A DNA stretch of 64,000 bases. It comes from Cyrtodaria siliqua. Its lineage: Eukaryota; Mollusca; Bivalvia; Adapedonta; Hiatellidae. Made by a program: the position numbers and the translations under genes. This document shows positions 45,401 through 57,400 of this stretch, piece by piece. The stretch lies in NCBI GenBank assembly GCA_037043455.1, contig JAWPHD010001802.1, forward strand, positions 62,001 to 126,000, written 5' to 3'. Numbering within the stretch: position 1 is the first letter of the stretch; each line of letters begins with the position of its first letter. The notes under the pieces were generated by a model. It saw only the letters and a program-made list of their open reading frames with translations. It was not told the DNA's origin and made no database searches.

Positions 45401-48400
45401 AGTGTATTTCAAGGGACACAATGACTTGAGTGTATTTCAAGGGACACAATGACTTGTGTGTATTTCAAGGGACACAATGACTTGAGTGTAGTTTAAGGGA
45501 CACAATGACTTGAGTGTATTTCAAGGGACACAATGACTTGAGTGTAGTTTAAGGGACACAATGACTTGAGTGTATTTCAAGGGACACAATGACTTGAGTG
45601 TATTTCAAGGGACACAATGACTTGAGTGTATTTCAAGGGACACAATGACTTGAGTGTATTTCAAGGGACACGATGACTTGAGTGTATTTCAAGGGACACA
45701 ATGACTTGAGTGTATTTCAAGGGACACGATGACTTGAGTGTATTTCAAGGGACACGATGACTTGAGTGTAGTTCAAGGGAATCGATGACTTGAGTGTATT
45801 TCAAGGGACACAATGACTTGAGTGTATTTCAAGGGACACAATGACTTGAGTGTATTTCAAGGGACACAATGACTTGAGTGTAGTTCAAGGGACACAATGA
45901 CTTGAGTGTATTTCAAGGGACACAATGACTTGAGTGTAGTTCAAGGGACACAATGACTTGAGTGTATTTCAAGGGACACAATGACTTGAGTGTATTTCAA
46001 GGGACACAATGACTTGAGTGTAGTTCAAGGGACACAATGACTTGAGTGTATTTCAAGGGACACAATGACTTGAGTGTATTTCAAGGGACACAATGACTTG
46101 AGTGTATTTCAAGGGACACAATGACTTGAGTGTATTTCAAGGGACACAATGACTTGAGTGTATTTCAAGGGACACAATGACTTGAGTGTAGTTTAAGGGA
46201 CACAATGACTTGAGTGTATTTCAAGGGACACAATGACTTGAGTGTAGTTTAAGGGACACAATGACTTGAGTGTATTTCAAGGGACACAATGACTTGAGTG
46301 TATTTCAAGGGACACAATGACTTGAGTGTAGTTCAAGGAACACAATGACTTGAGTGTAGTTCAAGGGACAAAATGACTTGAGTGTAGTTCAAGGGACACA
46401 ATGACTTGAGTGTAGTTTAAGGGACACAATGACCTGAGTGTATTTCAAGGGACACAATGACTTGAGTGTAGTTTAAGGGACAAAATGACTTGAGTGTATT
46501 TCAAGGGACACAATGACTTGAGTGTATTTTAAGGGACACAACAGTCTGCGAAATTAACTTTTGGACTTGGTTGTCCTTTGGGCAACCATTTCATCAAAAT
46601 TTGGTTGCCCGAAAGGAGAAATGGTTGCCCGAAATATTTCTTTTAAAAACGGAAAGCTTTATAAATTATTACTCTGAAGATATATGTAAACAAAGCAAAA
46701 CTTGATGTCTCTATAATATTTATTCAGAATTTATTCAGAATTTATTCAGAATTTATTCAGAATTTATTCTTTCGTATATTTTATAAGAAGATTTTCTATG
46801 TCATTCTCCGAAAAGTCACAGTCTGAGTCATCATCAGAGTCATCATCAACGCCATCATCTGTTACATAGCGCAACATTGACATTTTGTCACAACCGGAAA
46901 CACGTTTTTACCGACGCATGCACTAATTAGCATATTGTTGATGTTTATTTTATTTTCATTGGGAGGAATAATTCACGAACCGTTCGTGAATAATTGTAGT
47001 TTTCCGTTGCTCTATCGATCGGAACTATTCGCCAATCACGTACTCTATAAAATATGGATTCCCGAAAGACAGAATCCGACGAGTCCGCTCCGATTGGTTG
47101 CTCTATACAAAATAAAGAATTCGGCAAAATCCGATCAAAAACGAGGTCGTGACGTCTTCTGACCTTCCCTAGAGGGATACAATTAATTGATCAATTCCTC
47201 GTAGCATTTATACCGGTGTCACAGTATTTTTCTCAACGTCAATATGAAAAAGCAAAAATCGTGTTTCCTGTTCGACTTTTATACTTGTTTTGATCATTGC
47301 AATTTCAGAAAGTTTGGTTGTCCGATCGGACAACCAAACTGGGAACTCGTGGTTGTCCTGTTCGGAAATTAGTTGTCCCGGACAACCGGACTACCGCTAA
47401 TTTCGCAGACTGACACAATGACTTGAGTGTAGTTTAAGGGACACAATGACTTGAGTGTATTTCAAGGGACACAATGACTTGAGTGTATTTCAAGGGACAC
47501 AATGACTTGAGTGTAGTTCAAGGGACACAATGACTTGAGTGTATTTCAAGGGACACAATGACTTGAGTGTATTTCAAGGGACACAATGACTTGAGTGTAG
47601 TTCAAGGGACACAATGACTTGAGTGTATTTCAAGGGACACAATGACTTGAGTGTATTTCAAGGGACACAATGACTTGAGTGTATTTCAAGGGACACAATG
47701 ACTTGAGTGTATTTCAAGGGACACAATGACTTGAGTGTATTTCAAGGGACACCATGACTTGAGTGTAGTTCAAGGGACACAATGACTTGAGTGTATTTCA
47801 AGGGACACAATGACTTGAGTGTATTTCAAGGGACACAAGGTCTTCTTTAAAGCGCGAAGCATCCTATTAGTTTTACTACTGCATTTTTGCAATCATGAAT
47901 AGTAATTATGGAATAGTTAAAAGCAAATTGTGTTAGAATATTATAAACTGTTCATTATATTATACCAATAATATTTTTAAACCTATGGTGAAATAATGAA
48001 AAAATATACATTAATTACATTTATATGCAAGCAGGTTTTAACTCAAAATGATACTGAATTAATTAATAAATTGAGGTGGTAATTTTTCTGTTTCAAACAA
48101 ATTCAAGATTGCCGCGTGTCCTTTCAAGAACAAGGTTTGGATAAGATACAAGAGGCATAAATGGACGAGGCTTTGGCCTTCAAAGATGATTATAGGATGT
48201 GCCAAAAGGAGTCAAAGATGATTAAAGGATGTGCCAAAAGGAGTCAAAGATGGTTAAAGAATGTGCCAAAAGGAGTCAAATATGATTAAAGGATGTGCCA
48301 AAAGGAGTCAAAGATGATTAAAGGATGTGCCAAAAGGTGATGATTAAAGGATGTGCCTTTTTGGATGTGCCAAAAGGAGTCAATGATGATTAAAGGATGT

Positions 48401-51400
48401 GCCAAAAGGAGTCAAAGATGATTAAAGGAGATGGTTAAAGGATGTGCCAAAAGGAGTCAAAGATGGTTAAAGGATGTGCCAAAAGGGGTCAAAGATGGTT
48501 AAAGGATGTGCCAAAAGGAGTCAAAGATGGTTAAAGGATGTGGCAAAAGGGGTCAAAGATGATTAAAGGATGTGGCAAAAGGGGTCAAAGATGATTAAAG
48601 GATGTGGCAAAATTAGTCAAAGATGGTTAAAGGATGTGGCAAAAGGAGTCAAAGATGGTTAAAGGATGTGCCAAAAGGGGTCAAAGATGATAAAGGATGT
48701 GGCAAAAGGAGTTAAAGATGGTTAAAGGATGTGGCAAACGGGGTCAAAGATGAATAAAGGATGTGCCAAAAGGAGTCAAAGATGACTAAAGGATGTGCCA
48801 AAAGGAGTCAAAGATGATTAAAGGATGTGCCAAAAGGAGTCAAAGATGATTACAGGATGTGCCAAAAGGAGTCAAAGATGATTAAAGGAGATGGTTAAAG
48901 GATGTGCCAAAAGGAGTCAAAGATGGTTAAAGGATGTGCCAAAAGGGGTCAAAGATGGTTAAAGGATGTGCCAAAAGGAGTCAAAGATGGTTAAAGGATG
49001 TGGCAAAAGGGGTCAAAGATGATTAAAGGATGTGGCAAAAGGGGTCAAAGATGATTAAAGGATGTGGCAACATTAGTCAAAGATGGTTAAAGGATGTGGC
49101 AAAAGGAGTCAAAGATGATTAAAGGATGTGGCAAAAGGGGTCAAAGATGATTAAAGGATGTGGCAACATTAGTCAAAGATGGTTAAAGGATGTGGCAAAA
49201 GGAGTCAAAGATGGTTAAAGGATGTGCCAAAAGCGGTCAAAGATGATAAAGGATGTGGCAAAAGGAGTTAAAGATGGTTAAAGGATGTGGCAAACGGGGT
49301 CAAAGATGATTAAAGGATGTGCCAAAAGAAGTCAAAGATGATTAACGGATGTGCCAAAAGGAGTCAAAGATGATTAAAGGATGTGCCAAAAGGAGTCAAA
49401 GATGATTAAAGGATGTGCCAAAAAGAGTCAAAGATGGTTAAAGGATGTGGCAAAAGGGGTCAAAGATGGTTAAAGGATGTGGCAAAAGGGGTAAAAGATG
49501 ATTAAAGGATGTGGCAAAATTAGTCAAAGATGGTTAAAGGATGTGCCAAAAGGGGTCAAAGATGATAAAGGATGTGGCAAAAGGAGTTAAAGATGGTTAA
49601 AGGATGTGGCAAACGGGGTCAAAGATGATTAAAGGATGTGCCAAAAGGAGTCAAAGATGATTAACGGATGTGCCAAAAGGAGTCAAAGATGATTAAAGGA
49701 TGTGCCAAAAGGAGTCAAAGATGATTAAAGGATGTGCCAAAAAGAGTCAAAGATGGTTAAAGGATGTGGCAAAAGGGGTCAAAGATGATTAAAGGATGTG
49801 GCAAAATTAGTCAAAGATGGTTAAAGGATGTGGCAAAAGGAGTCAAAGATGATTAAAGGATGTGGCAAAAGGGGTCAAAGATGATTAAAGGATGTGGCAA
49901 AATTAGTCAAAGATGGTTAAAGGATGTGCCAAAAGGGGTCAAAGATGATAAAGGATGTGGCAAAAGGAGTTAAAGATGGTTAAAGGATGTGGCAAACGGG
50001 GTCAAAGATGATTAAAGGATGTGCCAAAAGGAGTCAAAGATGATCAAAGATGATTAAAGGATGTGCCAAAAGGAGTCAAAGATGATTAAAGGATGTGCCA
50101 AAAGGAGCCAAAGATGGTTAAAGGATGTGCCAAAAGGAGTCAAAGATGGTTAAAGGATGTGCCAAAAGGAGTCAAAGATGGTTAAAGGATGTGCCAAAAG
50201 GAGTCAAAGATGATTAAAGGATGAGCCAACAGGAAAGATGATTAAAGGATGTGCCAAAAGGAGTCAAAGATGATTAAAGGATGTGCCAAAAGGAGTCAAA
50301 GATGGTTAAAGGATGTGCCAAAATGAGTCAATGATGATTAAAGGATGTGCCAAAAGGAGCTTTAATAGCGTGTGTGTTTTGGCACTTAGTACATTCTACC
50401 ATTATTTTTTTTTACTTTATTAATAATCATCATAGATCTATACTTCATGCACATGGGACAAGTTTTTTATGCGAGTGCTAGAAAATGCGTAGTTGCCAAG
50501 CTAGTTCATTAAAATACTCAATGCTGATAGGTTTAAATATTTTGGTAGTTTTTTTAAAATTCCTTTCAAGACCTCTGTCGTAAAGTCCTTCAATTTTAAA
50601 CCAAGTTTAAACGTCACAAAACATCCAAAACAAAGATTACGTTATTTTGTTAAAGCAATATTATGTTCAAACAACAAACTGAAACTGTTAATAACATAAA
50701 GCTGTATATTTTCATTGTTTAGTGTTGAGAAATGAACATAAAAGTAAGTTGTGAGAATTTGTTTATATTATGTTCAATCTGTCGAAAATGTGTGTATCAA
50801 ATACATAAAAATCCATGACAGATAAGAAAAATACAACATTTATAGTGGGTTTATATTGTGCAAGATCAAAACCTTGTGTTTGGGGCTTGAAAACATCAAA
50901 ATTGCGGGCCTATGGCCTTTGGTAACGATGATCTTCAAGTCATGCCCACCACGTATTGATCTGTGACAATAAAACCCCTCTGGAAATATTTTATTTCTTA
51001 AATCTTACAAGGCAGCAATTATACATCACGTGCATCAACAATGATGTAGATACTATAATATCAACAGTTGCATATGTTGGTGTGTAAATAAATATACAAA
51101 ACACTGACAGTTGGTGTCAATAGTATGCACACAAATGAATTAATCATGGATGAGACAACAAAATTCAAACCCTCAGTAGGACTCTTTTTTATAGCAATTT
51201 CAGCAGAGCCTCAGTTCCTATAAACAAGAGGTCAATGACCTTGAAGCTCTACTGATAGGTTTTTGATAGCTAGATCAGCATTCCTGTGAAGTTTCATGAA
51301 AATCCGTCAAGTAGTTTCAGAGGAGTAGTCGCTACAAGTTTTCATTACATAACTCTATGTAAACAAAGATGGTCGCTGGCGGCCATGTTTAACGTCAAAT

Positions 51401-54400
51401 CAAAATAATTTTTGACAAGGATCAACAGCATGTCATACTGATCATTTTAGAAAAAGTCCCATATCAATATCACTTATAGTTTTCAAGAAGTAGTCGCTAA
51501 AAACTTGTATTTTGAAAATCTATTTTTAGCCATGGTGGCCATATTGAATTTCCGGCTGATCTGAAATTTTGCTAGGATCAATTAGACATCAAGAGCAACA
51601 TTCCTGTGACGTTTCATGAAATTCCGTTAAGTAGTTACAGAGGAGTAGTCGCTATAAGTGTTTACTAGATAACTCTATGTAAACAAAGATGGCCGCTGAC
51701 AGCCATGTTTAACAACGAATCAAAACGGTTTTCAACAAGGACCAACAACATGTCATGCTGATCATTTTAGAAAAAGTCCCATATCAATATCACTTTCAGT
51801 TTTCAAGAAGTACTCGCTACAAACTTGTTTTTTGAAAATCTATTTTTAGCTGTGGCGGCCATCTTAAATTTCCGACCAACCTGAAATGTTGTTAGGATCA
51901 TTTAGACATCAAGAGCAACATTCCTGTGAAGTTTCATGGAAATCCGTCAAGTAGTTTCCGAGGAGTAGTCGCTACAAGTTTTTACTAAATAACTCTATGT
52001 AAACAAAGATGGCCGCTGGCAGCCATGTTTAACGTTGTATCAAAACAATTTTCGACAAGGACCAACACCATGTCATGCTGATCATTTTAGAAAAAGTCCC
52101 GTATCAATATCACTTAGAGATTTCAAGAAGTAGTCGCTACAAACTTGTTTTTTAAAGATCTATTTTTAGATTTGGCGGCCATCTTGGATTTCACATTAAC
52201 ATGAATTTTTGCTAGGATCAACTAGACTTCATGGGCAACATTTCCGTAAAGTTTCATGAAAATCCATTCAGTAGTTTCAGAGGAGTAGTCGCTACAAAAA
52301 AAAGTTTACGGACGGACGCCGCACCACGGCATAAGCTCTGCTGATCTCTTATCAGTAGAGCTAAAAATTATACCTCGTGTTCGAATTACCCATCTTCACT
52401 GGATACTCTTAAAACATTTTTATATAAACGTATTATTGTGATCTCCTACACAGAATCACATCAGTTTTAAGCATACTGTAAGAGTGTTAACTATCTGTAG
52501 GGTATACACATCCTTCCCTGTCCACTTACCGGGTCTGCCATGGCTGTGAGGAGGCATATTCTGCATCTGCCCCGGGGGCATGCCCGGAGGTGGGGGGCGG
52601 TTCATCATATTTGGAGGCATAAATGGGGGCGGCATTGGACCTGCAAACATTTATAAAATAAAGTATTATTCTATTAAACAAGAACCAACACAATGAAATG
52701 ACAAATGTTTCTCTATCTATTAAGGGTATACTGTTTTATCATGATATATATTTTATTGTTTTCGTATTTGTTTTTTCCGTGTCGTACCCATGATGAAGTT
52801 GTAAGCCGAAAGCGCTTGTTTTTTTTTTTTACAAACTATAGCACCGTAGAAATGTTTTTCCCCCCATCTATTAATTTATTCTAACATAATCCCTTGGGGA
52901 TCCAGTGCTTTTAGAAAGGTATTTTGTAGATTATGTATTTTCTCATTCTTATATATATATATACACTCAAGTGATATGAAAACGCAACACGGGAATTTCC
53001 GCTATATATTGTATATACTGCACACTTAATTGCACTTAATATTCCAAAGAAATCCCTAGATGTTTTTTTAAAAAAAAGTTGCAGTTAACTAGAGAAAGGA
53101 CACAACTATGATGTTGTAGACGTTTTAATCACACTACACTTTGTAACAAGAACTTCATCAATGTTGAAGTTGCTCTTCGAAAAATTGAGCTAGTTTAGTA
53201 CTGTATTTAACGTAAATAGTTTGCAAAATTTTGCATCCTAAGTTTGCTCACATGATTGAGCCAAACGCGTGCTCTGTGAATAATGAAACATTGCAGGAAT
53301 ACTATTTGCTTTATTATTTGTTGTTTTAGTATTTTTTCCAAAAGGAAAGGTCTTACGTAGCCATGTGTCATTCGATTAAAAGCAGCATACTGTACATACA
53401 ATATATAGCGGAAATTCCCGTGTTGCGTTTTCATATCACTTGAGTGTATATATATACATACATCTATAACATGTATAATAACTTTAATTTATATAAATGT
53501 GTCTATGTGTGTATATGTTTATTTTCACAAGTGTTTGTTCCTAGCTGTTGTCTCCTGGACAATCATGCTTATTTCTATTTTTTACATTAATTTAAAGTGC
53601 ATTTTTGCACTTTACAGATGATCAATAACAGACTTTCATAACTGATCATAACTGGTACATCACTAATTGACTCGACAACCGGCCCAGAGAACCTTAATTA
53701 ACATTACAAAAGTACCACTGTTAATCAATGGCAGAATGCTGTAAATGGCATCACATTTTGTGATTTCTTTATTATTTGTCATTTTACTGTAAATCAGCTA
53801 TTTAATCAGAAAGTTGACTAGAAAGTGTTTGTCATAAATTGAATTTATGTAACATCATTCATAAAATGGACAAAATTAAACACCAGCCAGGGATTTTTCT
53901 AGGCCCATTTTGGGGCCTAATTTCGACCCCTTCCCAATTCAAAATATTCTCATATTTTCCGGAAAAAGAATTTCGCAAATAAAAATAAATTTTTCAAAGA
54001 AAAAACAACAAGAAATATCACTGTAAGTGATAATTGCCCCTGAAGTGTCCTTTGACCTCTAAGTATGACCTTGACCTTGGAGCCATGGACCTGGATTTGT
54101 GCACGACACCTCATTTGGTTGTGGTGAGCACTTGTGCCAAGTTATTTGAAAATCCGTCCAGGCATGCAAAAGTTATTGACCGGACACAATTTGCCTTTGA
54201 CCTCTAAATGTGACCTTGACCGTGGGGCCACAGACCTGGATTTTGCGCGCGACACATCGTCTTGTTGTGGTGAGCACTAGTGCCAAGTTATTTGAAAATC
54301 CGTCCATGAATGCCAGTCTTATTGACCGGACACAATTTGACTTTTGACCTCCAAGTGTGACCTTGACCTTGAAGACCTGGGTTTTGTGCGCGACACATCG

Positions 54401-57400
54401 TCTTGTTATGGTGATCACTTGTGCCAACTTATTTAAAAATCCCTGCAGGGGTTGTGACGTTACGGTCAGGACACGAAATTGCATACCTGTTTTTCACCTA
54501 TGAACTGCAAGTGTGACCTTGACCTTTGAGGTACGGACCTGAGTTTTGCGCGCGACACATCGTCTTGTTATGGTGATCACTTGTGCCAAGTCATTTAAAA
54601 ATCCCTGCAGGGGTTGTGACGTTACGGTCTTGACACGAAATTACGTACCTGATTTTGACCTATAAACTTCAAGTGTAACCTTTACCTTTGAGGTACAAAT
54701 CTGGGTTTTGCGGGGGACACATCGTCGTGTTATGGTGATCACTTGTGCCAAGTTATTTAAAAATCCCTGCAGGGGTTGTGACGTTACGGTCCGGACACGA
54801 AATTGCGTACCTGTTTTTGACCTATGAACTTCAAGTGTGACCTTGACTTTTGAGGTACGGACCTGGGTTTTGCGGGGGACACATCGTCTTGTTATGGTGA
54901 TCACTTGTGCCAAGTTATTTAAAAATCCCTGCAGGGGTTGTAAAGTTACGGTCCGGACACGAACTTCGGAATGACGGACAGAATACGGACGGACGGACCG
55001 TACGGTGTGATTACTATATGGCCCCGAAAACTTTTCGGGGCATAAAAATGTTTCTTTTATTAAATGCAGGCCTATATGACCATGTACATGTGCAGCACTT
55101 TTGTAGAAGAACTTAATTTTATAACTATTTCAAACAATTTAGTGCCTTATATGTAATATACAGCTTTTCTTATTTTTCCCCAATCTGAAGGTTTCACAGG
55201 TATATTTTCCCAATTCAAAGGGCCCCTGACTCCACTTTTAAAACTGCAGAAAAATCTGTGCCAGCTAGAATGTGATGTCAATTATTAGAAGTAAAACATT
55301 ACATACCTGATGAACTGAAGGGTGGCATGCCTGATGGAGGTATGGGTGGAGGCATCATTGGTGGCGGTCCTGAAGTTGGTGGAGGTCCTGGGGCTCCCAT
55401 AGGGGGAGGTATAGGAGGTGGTAATGACTGTGTTGATGTGGATGGTAAACCTGAAACACAAAACAAAGTTGTATGAAAATTGTTTGACATGACATTTTCT
55501 TTAATATTTAAATATTTACATATAAATAATATAAAACTTTGCTTGTTATATAAAACATGGAAAAAATAATTATAAATATATTATTGGAAATATTTCTGTG
55601 GAATTTTTTCTTACTGGTAAATCAAATTCAAACAGAAAATAAACATTTCAATTAAAAGGGTGTTCCATGGAACACTTGTGTCTCCTGCCATAAGCTTACC
55701 GGTTTTTAAATAAGGACAATCTAATTATAAAGTTTGAAGAACTGTTCATCAATGATGTTTAAATTGTTAAAGTTTATGAAAAGCGACACACCTCTGCATT
55801 GGATAATCAATAAGAAAAAACTATATAGTTAAGAGCTAGGTTAGGTTCCTGGTTAAAGTTATATGATAAAGGGCATAACTCTGCCAAAATGAAAGTCAGA
55901 GTTACTGGACATGTCAACAGCAATGAATAATTCATAAAGATGAAATGTATCAAGTTCTATGACCATAGATCAATATTTTATAGTTATGAGCCAGGTAAGG
56001 AGGGAGGGTGAGGGTGCTGCAGTGAAGGGAGTGGAGCTGTACTGGAGGCCAAGGAGCTGCACTGGAGGGTGGGGAGCTACACTTGAGGCTGAGAGCTGCA
56101 CTCGAGGCTGAGGAGCTGCACTGGAGGCCGAGGAGCTGCACTGGAGGTTGAGGAGCTGCACTGGAGGGCGAGGAACTGTACTGGAGGCCGAAGAGCTGCA
56201 CTAGAGTTTGGGGAGCTGCAGTGGAGAGTGCGGAGCTGTGCTGGAGGCCGAGGAGCTGCACTGGAGGGAGAGGAGCTGTACTGGAGGGTAACGAGCTGCA
56301 GTGGAAGATGAGGAGCTGTACTGGAGGGAGAGGAGCTGTACTGGAGGGAGAGGAGCTGCATTGGAGGGTGAGGAGATGTACTGGAGGGTGAGGAGCTGCA
56401 CTGGAGGGTGAGGAGCTGCACTGGAGGGAGAGGAGCTGTACTGGAGGATGAGGAGCTGTACTGGAGGGAGAGGAGCTGTACTGGAGGGAGAGGAACTGCA
56501 CTGGAGGGAGAGGAGCTGTACCGGAGGGTGAGGAGCTGCATTGGAGGGTGAGGAGCTGCACTGGAGGGTGAGGATATGTACTGAGGGTGAGGAGATGTAC
56601 TGGAGGGTGAGTAGCTGCATTGGAGGTGCAGGGAGACTACTTGAGGGGATGCACTGGAGGGAGAGGAAAAGTACTGGAGGGTGAGGAGCTGCACTGGAGG
56701 GAAAGGAGCTGCACTGGAGGGTGAGGAGCTGCACTGGAGGGAGAGGAGTTGTACTGGAGGGTGAGGAGCTGTACTGGAGGGTGAGGAGCTGCACTGGAGG
56801 GTGAGGAGCTGCACTGGAGGGAGAGGAGCTGTACTGGAGGGTGAGGAGGTGCACTAGAGGGTGAGGAGATGTACTGGAGGGTTAGGAGCTGCACTGGAGG
56901 GTGAGGAGCTGCACTGGAGGGAGAGGACTGTACTGGAGGGTGAGGAGCTGCACTGGAGGAAAGGAGCTGTACTGGAGGGTGAGGAGCTGCAATGGATGGA
57001 GAGGAGCTGCACTGGAGGGTGTGGAGCTGCACTGGAGGGTGAGGAGCTGTACTGGAGGGTGAGGAGATGTACTGGAGGGTGAGGAACTGCACTGGAGGTT
57101 GAGGAGCTGCAATGGATGGAGAGGAGCTGCACTGGAAGGTGAGGAACTGCACTGGAGGGTGAGGAGCTGCACTGGAGGGTGAGGAGCTGTACTGGAGGGC
57201 GAGGAGCTGCAATGGATGGAGAGGAGCTGTACTGGAGGGTGAGGAGCTGCACTGGAGGGTGAGGAGATGTACTGGAGGGTGAGGAACTGCACTGGAGGGT
57301 GAGGAGCTGCAATGGATGGAGAGGAGCTGCACTGAAGGGTGAGGAGCTGCACTGGAGGGTGAGGAGATGTACCGGACGGTGAGGAACTGCACTGGAGGGT

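Noticed and set aside
44605..50365. Regular 28-bp and 32-bp repeats that might suggest a CRISPR array
   Set aside because: Units are joined head to tail with no variable spacers, and the setting is an animal intron; these are satellites.
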